DNA from: Grammothele lineata
Taxonomy: Eukaryota; Basidiomycota; Agaricomycetes; Polyporales; Polyporaceae
Assembly (NCBI GenBank): GCA_002150815.3
Contig: NDFF03000111.1
Location: 1 to 64,000 of the forward strand
Direction of reading: 5' to 3'
Length of the DNA stretch: 64,000 nt
The position numbers and the translations under genes were made by a program. The notes under the pieces were generated by a model that did not search any database, was not told where the DNA came from, and worked only from the letters and a program-made list of their open reading frames with translations. This document shows positions 29,403 through 40,830 of this stretch, piece after piece (the first letter of the stretch is position 1; every line of letters starts with the position of its first letter).

Positions 29403-30552
29403 GGTGAGCTGTTTGAGTAGGGAGGGTTCGCATCGGCCGTAGATCCTATATAAGAGCTGATGACAGGTATGAAAGAGTAAGGCAAGCTATCTGGGACGCC
29501 GAGCATGTCTCATGACGTTGCTACCTCAGACGGTTCCGGTACGACTGGTCGTCAGGATCTTGAAAAGGGTCGGCGTGCATCCCGAGTGCCGAGAACTCGT
29601 GAACCCGTGACATTCGAGAACTATGGTCGCCCGACAATGTCTCCCAGAATGGGAAGATAACTGGCTATAGAGAGGCTGGGAGAGCTGCAATAAGTAAGTG
29701 GTCTGCTGGGGGTCCGGTGACGGAAACGAGTTGTACTCACTAAACTCCGATATGCATAGGCTTCCAAGAGTGCTCCGAATCCGTCATAGCATGCATGGAA
29801 GCATACTCTGCTATCGTTTCACGAACGATCTCCGGGGAGAATAGCAGGATGTAATGTTGATATGGCTCGAGGCCAACCCGGGACATCGTGCTGGTCTGAC
29901 TGACATTAAGACGGACACCCAGTATCCGCGAAAAGATGTTAGTGTCGGACTCGTCACCCCAAGGTCTCGGGCGTCGCCTTCAGCGCGGACGTTGATTCTT
30001 GATTCGGTTGTAGTATACGAATTGGAAGAACACGGCGTTCTCCTTGATACGTACTTGCGGTTCGTTGAGGTGGTACCAAGCGAAGAGATTCAATCTGTCA
30101 ATGGGACATAGAACTGGTGAGAAACCGCCTGAGGCCCACGTGTCACCAGCACCGGGGAATTTCAAATTTCATATTGAACACGTCATGAGACTGGTGCGTA
30201 TCGTTCAAATGGTTCTACTTACAGTAAATCAAATTCTTCAAACATCGACGTCGAGGAGAGATGCTAGGCGCGATGGTCGTCTCAAAGTAAGTCCACCGAG
30301 CCGCCGGTTCCCAGCGAGTCCGTCGAACCCCGCTAGGGTGATGTACACAGCGCTTGTCATTTTAAATGAAAGAGTCGAAGTGCGATCGTAATTGCGCAAC
30401 CCGCCATCAATGCCTCTCTTCTCGGTCATACGTCGAAATTACAGCCATATAGCTTGCTGTACATGCGTGTGAGTAGCTGAGAATCTGCCACGATGGTATT
30501 TTCGCCGAACTGAAATTTCTAGTATAAGAGAAGCAGCTGGGTGCTCGATGGT
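29403..30552. other. Spacer between alcohol oxidases 2 and 3
   Basis: It holds the promoter of copy 2 and the 3' end of copy 3. The left part is similar to the copy 1 upstream region. The segment near 30340 (gtacacagcgctt, then tcattt) recurs at 33845 downstream of copy 4, so the right part belongs to the copy 3/4 duplication unit. No extra gene is seen. Confidence 0.6.
29445..29454 (-). promoter_or_regulatory. TATA box of alcohol oxidase copy 2
   Basis: The minus strand reads CTTATATAGG, about 45-50 bp before the ATG at 29402, the same position as in copy 1. Confidence 0.65.
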
Positions 30553-33144
30553 TCAGACGCCTTTGATCCCCAACTCTTCCGCAATAATGGTGGCAGCCTT
30601 CTCGCCGATTGTTACAGCAGTTGAGTATGTGTTCTGTGGAACGGTGACTTATAAGCGCGAGGATTATGGACAAACCTTAGTGGATAGCTTACACAGGACA
30701 CGTTTGCAGGGCAGATGGATAAGTCCGCGACCTTCAGGGCCGCAATGCCGTACACATTGAGGCGTGAGTCTACCACCCCATTTTGCTCCTGAAGTTTCAT
30801 CGTACATGTCCCCATCTGCAAACAAATTGTAGTGAAGAATTCAACAAATTCAAGGGGGCCGCTCACCGAGTGCCACGCCGTAATAGCTAGATCCACATAG
30901 TACTCAGCAACTGCGTGTATCAAAGCATGGAGAAACTCACTCTCGGCCTTTAGATACTTGTCAATCGCCGCGTCGTCCTCCGCGGTGTAAACGAGATCAG
31001 GCGCATCGATGGCGACGGGCCGGACTTCCTTGGATGACGCAGGGATGGCCGCGGCACTGCCGGCGGGAAAGACGGGATGGTTCGGCGCAAACTCTCCCCG
31101 GTACGCGGCCATGCGGCGACCGTGCTCTCGAACGCGCTTGTACAGGTAGCGCATCACGGCGACATCCTCTTTCCTACGAGTGGTATCGTGAGGTTGCGAT
31201 TATGATGGACTTATCTTTCACTGGTGAAGGGAGCTCATAGAACTCACCGGCTATACAAACCAGAGTCGAAGTCGGGAGGGGCATAAACATCGTCCGCGGA
31301 CGTGATGTGTGTCGAGCCCGTGCCAACAGGGAAGGTTAGCCAACCATACGTGGAGTAGCACTTGGTGGTGGCGGGTAGTGGGAGCTCGCCAGAATACCTG
31401 TTGCGAAAGACAGAGGTTGGAGCTTTAATCGAGCACCGAGTAGATCCAACATCGATGCTTACTGCGAGAATACACCCAGCCAGAGGATCGGCTTGTCGGG
31501 TGAGGGCGAAAAGAACGTCTCCCACACTTCGGAGAAGTCTGGGCCGATATCGCGGAGCTCTTCGGGAGAGGGGCGAAATTTGTACCCGCCATCAGCCGCA
31601 CTATATTGAGGTGAGAGGGCAGTCACAGAATGAGGGGAAAGAGAATACGAACTTAGATGCCATCAATCCCGTACCGTCTTTGAGCCATTGCGTAGACCAC
31701 TCTGCAGAGACGTGCGGTCTCAGCGGCGTACTCAACAGCCAAAGAGACCATGGACCTACTCTCAATTTCGATTGGGTCTCCTCTCACGATGCCATCTAGC
31801 GTCTCGGACTGCTCGCTAGCGAGGAAAGGGACGAAGAGGAGCCAATGATCTGCGTACGCAGTAAACAGATAGCCGCGGCGTGTGAAAACAAATCAGCTTA
31901 CCGCGATAGTTCTCACCTACCCCTGGAAGGTCGACGATCTGCGTAATACCGAGTTTCTGGAGGACATCACGCCTTCCAATCCCAGACCGCTCGAGGATGG
32001 CCGGAGAGCCAAACGCGCCCGCAGAGACGACGACAAGCTTGGCAGCACGGGCGGTGAGGATTGCCGAGGTAGTTTCAGAGCGTACTTGGGCGTTATGGAC
32101 GTACTCAACCCCCGTTGCTCTGCCGCCTCTGGCGGGTACTTTGGGTAAGCACGCGGTGGACTATGAAAACAGGCAACGCGATATCGCACGTACTCGATGA
32201 TCACCTTGCGCACTGTACATCCGGCGACGACGTGAAAGCTGTTTGAGTTTTTGACGGTGTTGTAGACGTAGTGGTGGGCAACGTCCGATCTGCGACCCGT
32301 GTCCTTGTCGATCCACTTTGGCCATACCTTCATACGAAGTTGAGTAAGTCCTAACGCAAGCGTAGCGAAGGTGAACTCACATCCCGACGATTGATGTCGT
32401 CGATCATCCGGTTGGGATCGTCGACGGTGGGGCGCGTTGGATCGTATTTCTCCATGGTCGCCATCCAGTCTCGGCCAATGCTCGTGATCGTGTTCGAATA
32501 AGAAGCCTTCAACGGCCCGTGATATCCATGAGTGGGCCTATTCGGGGCGATCTGGAACGTCTCAGCCTGTTCGAGCTCCGCCGTTAGTTATGATATGTGA
32601 AGGTTGTGTGGACTATAACCAGCCTTCTTGATAAGCGGGAGCAGATCAGCGAAGCTCCACCCGAGGTTCTCGTACTTGTAGGCCCAGTCGTCGTAGTCAG
32701 ACGCTGCGGCGCGCGTGTAACCTGCAACTGAGATGTCCGTCAGCAGTCATTCTATCAGGCACGAATGGAAGGGAGAAGCTATATTCACAGTTCACGCTCG
32801 ACCCGCCTCCCACGCAATGCCCGTGTTGAACGATGAGACGTCTCCCGTCGAGGTGTTCGCTTGGCTTGCAGACCACATGGCGCACGGTCTTCGAACCGGG
32901 CTGGAGATGCGTCTTGTAGCGCGCGGGCTGGATGTGCGCGAGGTCATTCTGGGTGTGGGGTCCGGACTCAAGCACGAGGATGCGTAGGGACGGATCCGCC
33001 GCAGCGAGCCGCCCGGCCACCACTCCTGCAGTCGTGCCACCTACAGGGAGGATATAGTGAGAACAATAGTGTGAAGGGAGAGATGGCTGACACACCTCCC
33101 GCGAAGACGATATCATATTCGTCGAATAGCTGGGGAGACTCCAT
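30553..33144 (-). CDS. Alcohol oxidase, GMC family (AA3_3 type), copy 3
   Basis: Third member, complete by hand splicing with the same 14-exon plan. It starts at 33144 (MESPQLFDEYDIVFAG) and ends LGIKGV with TGA at 30553-30555. Differences from copies 1 and 2 include GGGTTAGVVAGRL in the FAD loop, NFAGYTR after the second intron, QKLGITQIVDLPGVGENYRD at the substrate loop and [20 protein letters not shown] near the C-terminus. The catalytic His (TAWHS) and Asn (CNTYSTA) are kept. Intron 3 (32567-32623) starts GCTGGT, making it GC-AG. It pairs with copy 4 (shared PHTQND, KTHLQP, ETFQIAPNRPTHGY). It has its own TATA box. Confidence 0.88.
32567..32623 (-). other. GC-AG intron in alcohol oxidase copy 3
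   Basis: Joining LIKK to AETFQ in frame needs an intron that starts GCTGGT and ends ACAG. A GT two codons inward would put a stop in frame. The same intron is GT-AG in copy 4. Confidence 0.65.
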
Positions 33145-34057
33145 GGGGGGCCCGCGGGTGGAGGGCGCACTTGCAACGGCGTGTTCCCTTTATAGAGTCA
33201 TGAGTGAAGCTTAGGCGGTTACTAAGGACAAGCTCGCGGAGCAAGTATGTAGCGTGACGATGCAAAGGTCTACGGAGTGTTCGACGGGCTCTCGAATGAG
33301 TTGAAATGTAACCCAATGAGCTCAGCTCAGCTCGGCACACGGCCGTCCGCTCCTTTCGGTGCTAACGTGGTAGAAAGTGCGACTGTACACGGCAGTGTGA
33401 GGGTTATAATCGGTGGTTGGAGAAGGTTGTCTGATTGAACTCACTGAGCTGGGGGTCTTCCAGAGCCAAGAACCTGTTGTAGCATGCATAGAAGACACAG
33501 GTACATTTTTATCAGTCTCACGAGTGCTGCGTGCTAGCCTTATCTTCCCTCACCTGACTTAGTCCAACTGAGACAGCGATACACCAAGGTTCAGAGCATC
33601 TTGCTGTAAGGCACTTTTATCGGACGCGATTAAGGATTCGTGTCGACAAAACCGTAACGAAATACGCCAAGATGCACAGCCTGTTAAACTCGAAAACACA
33701 GCGTTGAGTTGAGTGGCAAGCGTGTGTCTCGAGTAAGAAAACATAAACCCAGGAGCTCGCATTGCGCACTCGGTGGGCTTTCAGACAAGAGGACTTGGGA
33801 GATTGAGAACAAGGGGAGTGGGCGCCTCTGACCGGGCGCGCTGTACACAGCGCTTATCATTTCGAATTTTTTGAGCGTCTGTAGCACATCATCCTCACGA
33901 AAGACAGAGTGGAATCGTATTTGCATTGACAACATGTCGTCAGTACATCTTCTCTCGACTTTATGTCGAAATATAACTCATACATCTCTCTGTGTCACGT
34001 GGTAGTACTGCTTTCAAAATAAAGGGAAGGGGCTGCCAAGTCCTCCATGACTCCGGT
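33145..34057. other. Spacer between alcohol oxidases 3 and 4
   Basis: This 913-bp spacer is the promoter of copy 3 and the 3' end of copy 4. It matches the region upstream of copy 4 (36682-about 37610) in the same order: the TATA segment, the stretch around gtagcgtgac, then cgccaagatgcacagcct (33664 and 37411), then gagtgggcgcct (33817 and 37570). Confidence 0.7.
33187..33195 (-). promoter_or_regulatory. TATA box of alcohol oxidase copy 3
   Basis: The minus strand reads CTATAAAGG about 45 bp upstream of the ATG at 33144. The same sequence occurs at the same distance in copy 4. Confidence 0.65.
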
Positions 34058-36681
34058 TCAGACGCCTTTAATCCCCAGATCTTCCGCAATAATGGCAGCA
34101 GCTTTCTCCCCGATCGTGACAGCGGTCGAGTACGTGTTCTGTGGAACAGCGACTTATGAGCACGAGGATGATTAACAAGAAAATGGGGGGCGGCTTACGC
34201 AGGACACATTTGCAGGGCAGATGGACAAGTCCGCTACCTTGAGGCCCTCGATGCCGTACACGTTGAGGCGCGAGTCCACGACTCCGTTCTTCTCTCGAGA
34301 TTTCATCGTACAGGTTCCCAGCTGTAAACCAAATCTAGTGAATAACACAGATTGGGCTGAAATGGATTCGAGAGGTCGCTCACCGAATGCCACGCCGTAA
34401 TAGCTGAATCCACGTCCTCAACAATCGTACTCGTCGAAGGGCATAAAGGAACTCACTCTCAACCTTCAAGTACTTGTCAATCGCCGCGTCGTCCTCCGCG
34501 GAGTACGCAATATCAGGCGCATCGATAGCGACAGGCCGAACTTCCTTGGACGACGCAGGAATGGCCGCGGCGCTGCCGGCGGGGAACACGGGGTGGTTCG
34601 GGGCGAACTCGCCTCGGTAGGCGGCCATGCGACGTCCGTGCTCTCTGAGGCGTTTGTACGTGTAGCGCATTGCTGCGAGGTCTTCTTTCCTGTGGGTAGT
34701 GTCACAGAGCTCAGGTGAGAAAAGACGCCCTCATCGCTGGTGGCGAAGAGCCTGTAGTACTCACCGGCTGTACAGGCCGGAGTCGAAGTCAGGAGGGGCA
34801 TATACATCGTCCGCAGACGTGATGTGCGTCGAGCCCGTGCCGACCGGGAAGGTTAGCCAGCCAAATGGGGAATAACATTTGGTGGTGGCGGGTATGGGGA
34901 GATCGCCGGAGTATCTGGCATGAAAGAGACACGTGGGTTAAATTCCAATCGAGGGCCGAGGGAATCCAACATCAAATACTTACTGCGAGAGTATGCCCAA
35001 CCAGAGAATCGGCTTGTCGGGCGAGGGCGAGAAGAACTTCTCCCACACCTCAGAGAAGTCTGGGCCGATTTCACGGAGCTCTTCGGGAGAGGGGCGGAAT
35101 TTGTACCCGCCGTCGACCGCACTATGTAAATGTGAGAGAGCGATCACCAATATAAGGCGGAGAACACGTACTTGGAGGCCATCAATCCCGTGCCGTCTTT
35201 GAGCCATTGCGTAGACCATTCTACAGGCACATGCCATCTCAGCGTTATGCGAAGTAGCCAACTTGAAGGAGATCGTGGGCATACTCTCCGTTTCGACTGG
35301 GTCCCCTCTCACGATACCGTCTATGGTCTCGGACTCCTCGCTAGCGAGGAAAGGGACGAAGAGAAGCCAATGATCTGCGTACGCGATAAACAAAAGGCGG
35401 CCGCGACGCGTGAAGACAAAACCGGCTCACCGTTATAGTTCTCGCCCACCCCTGGAAGATCGACAACCTGCGTAATGCCGAGTTTCTGGAGGACGTCGCT
35501 CCTTCCGATCCCGGATCGCTCAAGGATGGCCGGAGAGCCGAATGCGCCCGCAGAGATGACGACAAGCTTGGCAGCACGGGCGGTGAAGCTTGCTGGGGTA
35601 GCTTCAGGGCGTATTTGGGCGTTATGGACGTACTCAACCCCCGTCGCCCTCCCGCCTCTGACGAGTGTTTCGAGTAAGCACGTGATGAACCATCAGAGCA
35701 GGTAATATAATAGCGCACGTACTCTATGATTACTTTACGCACTGTACAACCGGCGACAACATGGAAGTTGTTTGAGGCTTTGACGGCGTTGTAAACGTAG
35801 TGGTGGGCAACGTCCGACCTCCGCCCTGTGTCCTTATTGATCCACTTGGGCCATATCTACACAGGTGTAACTCACTCTCAGCGCAAGCGGAGGGTCTGAA
35901 GCGCACTCACATCCCGGCGGTTAACATCGTCGATCATCCGGTTAGGGTCGTCGACTGTGACGCGCGTCGCATCGTACTTCTCCATAGTCGCCATCCAGTC
36001 CCGCCCAATGCTCGTAACCGTGTTCGAATACGAGGCCTTGAGCGGCCCGCTGTACCCGTGCGTAGGCCTGTTCGGCGCGATCTGGAACGTCTCGGCCTGT
36101 TCCGTTGCATGTGAGTTACAGCGGCGTGCGGCGTTTAGGAGGAAAGGGAATGGACGAACCTTCTTGATGAGCGGGAGCAGGTCCGAGAAGCTCCACCCGG
36201 GATTGTCGTGCTTGTACGCCCAGTCGTCGTAGTCGGACCCCGCGGCGCGCGTGTAACACGCAACTAAAGATGTCCATCCATCAGCAGGGGAGCGATCGAA
36301 CAGTGAGAGCGCCACCTACAGTTCACGCTCGACCCGCCTCCCACACAGTGCCCGTGTTGGATGACGAGACGCCTCCCATCGAGGTATTCGCTTGGCCTGC
36401 AGACCATGTGACGCACGGTCTTGGAGTCGGGCTGGAGGTGCGTCTTGTAGCGCGCGGGCTGGATGTGCGCGAGGTCGTTCTGGGTGTGTGGCCCAGACTC
36501 GAGTACGAGGATGCGGAGGGATGGGTCTGCCGCGGCGAGTCGCCCGGCTGTCACCCCTGCGGTGGTGCCGCCTGTGGGGAAGCGAGGAAGTGAGAAGAGT
36601 AGAGCGGAGCGCGGGGGAGAAAGATAACGCACCTCCCGCGAAGACGATATCGTACTCATCGAATAGCTGAGGAGATTCCAT
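34058..36681 (-). CDS. Alcohol oxidase, GMC family (AA3_3 type), copy 4
   Basis: Fourth and last member, complete by hand splicing with the same 14-exon plan. It starts at 36681 (MESPQLFDEYDIVFAG) and ends DLGIKGV with TGA at 34058-34060. Motifs: GGGTTAGVTAGRLAAADPSL, GGGSSVNFACYTR, WINKDTGRRSDVAHHYVY, GSPAILERSGIGRSDV, VGENYNDHWLLFVPF, GTGSTHITSADD, TAWHSLGTCTMKSREKNG and CPANVSCNTYSTA. Every intron inspected is GT-AG, including intron 3 (GTTCGT donor at 36159). Its upstream region is a copy of the 3-4 spacer, so copy 4 sits at the edge of the duplicated block. As with the others, no peroxisomal signal is visible. Confidence 0.9.
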
Positions 36682-37768
36682 TGGGGGTATTGGTAGAGTT
36701 TGTAGATGTAACGGCGAGGTCCCTTTATAGAGTCCTGAGAGGCTTGGGTGACTACCATGGGTAACTTCGCGGAGAAGTAGGTAGCGTGACGTCGCGAAGA
36801 CCTACAGCAGTCTTCGATGGCCTTCTGGAGGGACTGAATTACAACTTAGCCGGCGGGTTCGCAAACCAAGGACTGACAGACTTCCGATCCTTTCGGTCCT
36901 GGTATGGTGGAAAGAGCAGCTGTGAATGGCGCTATGAGGGTCATGACTAGTGGTCCGGAGAAGGTTTGATGATTGTACTCACTAAGCGGGTGCTGTCTGG
37001 GAGAGAAGTACCGTGTTGTGCGTAGAAGGAGGATAAGGGTCTTCTCTGTTCGACTCATGACTGCTGCGTCCTGGCCAGATGTCCCCTCAGGTGACTTGGC
37101 TCAGTTTCAGGTACAAGTGTACATGGACACCCAGAGCGTCTTTCGGTCCGTTGCTATGGTCAGGAGTGTCTATGTCTTTAAAGGGCGTTGGCGATGTCAT
37201 TCGACATGAACGGAAGGCTATGGATATAGAGTTGAAGCATAGGAGCTTCTGAGATACGCATGCGTCGGCTTTCCTTTGCGTGTTTTCTGAGATACAGCGT
37301 ATAGGTGAGTAGTCACGTATATCTCCATGGAGCAAACCGAAAAGTAAACCGAGGTTGACGTATTACGAACCGCCGTCGTGTCGACAAAGTGAATGATTAA
37401 AAATGAGATACGCCAAGATGCACAGCCTCGAGAGTTAGACTTGAAAAGACAGGGGATTGCATGTAGGTACCAAAGTCTAGTACAAGTGAGCACATACGAA
37501 GCACCCGTTGAATCCAGAAGCTCTCAGACATTGGAACTTGGAACTAGGTAGACCGAGAACAAGGGCCCGAGTGGGCGCCTCGGGGGAGAGAGGCCGGGCT
37601 GCACGTGGGCGGTTGCTCTGATCAGGGCGCAAGCGAAAGAAGGCCGCCCGCGCCGAGCTCGTCCTCATCTCTCTCCTTCCCTCCCGCCTCCACTCCTCCA
37701 GCCTCTCCCTGTCCCCTCCCTCGCCTCGCCGCCCCAGCCCGCCGCGTCGGCCCGCCCTCTCCCTCGCC
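36682..37768. other. Divergent intergenic region and edge of the oxidase duplication
   Basis: From 36682 to about 37610 this is a diverged copy of the spacer between oxidases 3 and 4. Similarity stops near 37610. The next 150 bp is the pyrimidine-rich promoter of the plus-strand membrane protein gene at 37769. Confidence 0.6.
36721..36730 (-). promoter_or_regulatory. TATA box of alcohol oxidase copy 4
   Basis: The minus strand reads CTATAAAGGG about 40-50 bp before the ATG at 36681, identical to the copy 3 box. Confidence 0.65.
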
Positions 37769-39656
37769 ATGCTCCCCTACACGCTCCTTTTCTCGCTCGG
37801 GGCGCTGCTCCCCGCCGCCCTCGCCGGCGACGTCACCTGGCTCCAGCCGTGCGACCCCGCCCACCAGAAGCTCCAGGAGGGCACGTTCCAGTTCCAGACC
37901 GACTGCGACTCGATGACCTTCTGCGCCTCCAACTCGACCTGCGCCCTGCGCGGCTGCCGCTCGGATACGTTCCCCTTTGGGTACCTCAGCAACGTCACCA
38001 TCCCGGACAAGTGCCCCAAGGGCCAGTTCTGCCCCGACGAGCAGGATCAGTGTCAGGACGTTCTGCCTGTGGGCAGCGCGTGCCAGTTTAACCGTGACGG
38101 TGAGTCTTCTTGGGCGAGGGTGGATGTGGAAGAGGGCGGTGCTCATTGGGTTGATGGGATGTGTGTGAAGACGAGTGCGAGGGTCCTCCGAACTTCAAGG
38201 AGCTCGCGGATACGACCGGGTTCGGACTGAACGTCAACGGATCCGTCTGCCTCAACAACATTTGCATGTAAGACGCCCTTTCTATCCCATCGTTGTGCTC
38301 CGTGGAGGTCTAACATCTTTCGTTAGGTGGGCTAATGTCACCGTTGGAAACAAATGCGTGGTGCAAAACACCGCATACACCGCCTACGGGCCCGACGGAG
38401 AGTTTGTTGACATCGTCTCAAGGTGCGTTCTCCTTTCCTCCCTCTTCGCGGTCTAGGATGTGCGATGGGAATGGTTGGGGTATTCTTTCGGCTTCCTCGG
38501 TCGGTGTTGCCCTCCTAGCCGGCCACGATGCGTACGAACTTTGACGGTCTTGCAATTGTGGCCACCGGCCTAGCCCACGGTTCGTGCCTCCGTGGCTGGC
38601 TGGAACGCAGACGTCGACGGTTGCCGGCTGCGGATGTCGCGTCGTGATTGTGATCTCGCACGGCGTTTACCACCAGCCTTGGCCCGGGTATAGCGGAGGA
38701 AGCGCGCGTTAGTGGCGACTCCACTAGTCAAAATCATCGCTCTCCATCCGTGCGCTACGGATAGTCGCCTACGAGCGAGTGTAGCTGATCTGCGTGAGCG
38801 CATGTTGAGCCGTTTCCTCCGTGTTTCAGCTCTTCTGGACCGTCGTCCTATGGGTAGTCGGGTTGACGCGCAAGCGGATGGTGTGGGTTCTCTCCGTCCG
38901 GAATTTCGGAACTTCTCGTGTTTATTCCTGTCCTTCCCCTTGGGAGGTCTTGAACTTATACTAACGCCGTTCTATGTTTACAGGGGCAACTGCAAAGTTG
39001 GTCTCTACTGCGACTCGCAACAGCTGCTCTGTGTGCAAGCGAAGGATATCGGCGAGACCTGCGACGCAGACAAGGAATGTTTGACGTACAATTGTTTAGC
39101 GAATGGGACGTGTGGCAAGACGACAGATACCCCAGTCAAGGTCGCAACATGGGTTTACATTGTGGTTGCGGTTTGCATCCTCGGCGGTGAGTGATCCTGA
39201 TCGGGGCGGTGGAGATCCGAGGTTAAGTTATCCTGCAGGTATGCTCGGCACGCTCGTCGCGTTGTACTTTGTGCACAGGAAGGACCGTACGCAGGAGCGC
39301 GAGAAGCGTGCGCAGTACTGGCGCGAGCAGGTGCGTCCCTGACGCCCTATCACATCCCCAAAACTCTAACAGGCGGCGCATCTCCTCCACAGAACGCATT
39401 CCGCCAGAACATCATGCAGATGCAGGAGACGGCGCGGAACTCGCTGATGAGCTTCACGCCGGGCGCGAGCCCGCGGAGCAGCACGCTGTACGGCGGGCGG
39501 GACGCGGGCGAGGAGCAGCAGGCGCCGATGCTGCATGGCGCGGCCAAGTCGTCCGGCCTGCGCTACTACGTCTCGGACGACGGCTCGCAGATGGAGGGCG
39601 ACCGGTCCGAGGAGGACTTGATGATGCGCCGGCGGCAGGACCCCGGCCGGTTCTGA
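37769..39656 (+). CDS. Cys-rich single-pass membrane protein
   Basis: Function unknown; conserved in basidiomycetes as far as I can judge. Six exons, 37769-38099, 38171-38267, 38327-38422, 38984-39186, 39239-39330 and 39393-39656, give 360 residues in frame. There is a signal peptide (MLPYTLLFSLGALLPAALA), then an ectodomain with many Cys in short repeats (QPCDP, QTDCDSMTFCASNSTCALRG, DKCPKGQFCPDEQDQC, GNCKVGLYCDSQQLLC, ETCDADKECLTYNC), resembling a disulfide-rich adhesion or receptor module. One transmembrane helix follows (VATWVYIVVAVCILGG onward, about residues 228-255), then a basic stop-transfer (HRKDRTQEREKR) and a cytoplasmic tail of about 100 residues rich in Ser and acidic residues. 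Intron 3 is 561 nt, about ten times the local norm. It is divergent from oxidase copy 4. Confidence 0.85.
38423..38983 (+). other. Unusually long intron (561 nt)
   Basis: The donor GTGCGT and acceptor TTTACAG are canonical and the joined frame reads VSRGNCKVGLYC. Other introns in this gene are 52-71 nt. The interior has no obvious transposon ends or open frame; a small RNA or an old insertion is possible. Confidence 0.7.
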
Positions 39657-40830
39657 GACAGACAGACCGACCGACCGTCTGAGTGCCCTTCCCCGTCCCC
39701 GTCCCCGTCCGAGACTGAGTCGCTGTGGACGCACGACCGTAACGTGACGCTGCTTCATCGCTCAATGACTTCTAGTAGCTAGATTATTCCCCCTCCCCTC
39801 GTCATCGTCATCGCCATCGCCCACGCCCCCTCGACCCGATATCCTCGACGTCTCCCGCTTGCTTCGCCGCGCGCGTGGGGACCTGCAGGTGGTAGCATTC
39901 GGACTCATTATAGTGTCTCTCTCGCCGTCGGATAGGCTCCAGACACGGAGCGGCTGCCCCCTTGTTCCCCCCCCCTCCCCCCTCTTTCGCGCACGGCACG
40001 GATTGTGTGGGTGGAATGTCGTTTTCTTCTGCGTATGTATGTCTACTTAGCGTACGTACGGTCGAGTAATCATCGTGACTAGCGCTAGCCCGTGCCTCCC
40101 TTCGGTGGAGAGAAGGTCGCCCGGCAGCCGTTCGCTCGTTTGTTCAAGTTGACAATGTATCGCAGTAATCTATCTTCCTCGTCCTCGCGAGGCTTGTACA
40201 TAACTTACCTGACCCCGATTCGTGCGCTGTTTGAGCGGGCGAGTCGGCAGCGGGCACTACGCATCCGAGTCGCCGACCGAGGGAACTTGGAACTTGGAAG
40301 GGAAGGGAAGAGAAGCGCTGGACGTACGGGCGGAGGCTGCGCAGTGACGTTCTCGCCCTGCCCGCTGCCGAAAATAGCAGTGGCGCGGGCGTTGCAAGGC
40401 AAGAGGCCGTGGCGGAGTCCGCTCCCCCCCGCGACTCGGAGCACTCGGCCTCTGTTTTCTTCCTGTCTTACTCGCTGTCGAGCCTCTACTTGTTCTGCCA
40501 CTTGACTATAGCCCACGGCCTCAAGGATCCTTGCTTCTTGGATCGAAAGTAACGCACTCTCCAAGCCTACGCGGCGCGGAATCGCTGCGCAGGAACCCAG
40601 GAACATCTGTGCAAGGCACCTACGCGCGGCTCACCCTCGCCGGCCGCGGTCCACTTTGGGGCTTTTGAACCTCTGTATTCTTGTCTTCGACGACGACAAC
40701 AACACCCCCTACCACCACTGGAATCACCCACCAAGGTCTCTTCCCCGAGCAGAGGACGCCATCATCTAGCATCACACACCTCCCACCCATCTCCGAGTCC
40801 ACCCACCCGCTCGTGCATGGTCCCTAAACG
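39657..40830. other. Intergenic region
   Basis: It contains the 3' UTR of the membrane protein gene, including a short cccgtc repeat near 39690, and the promoter of the next gene, with a CAACAACACC-rich pyrimidine-poor stretch near 40700. No coding frame is supported. Confidence 0.4.
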
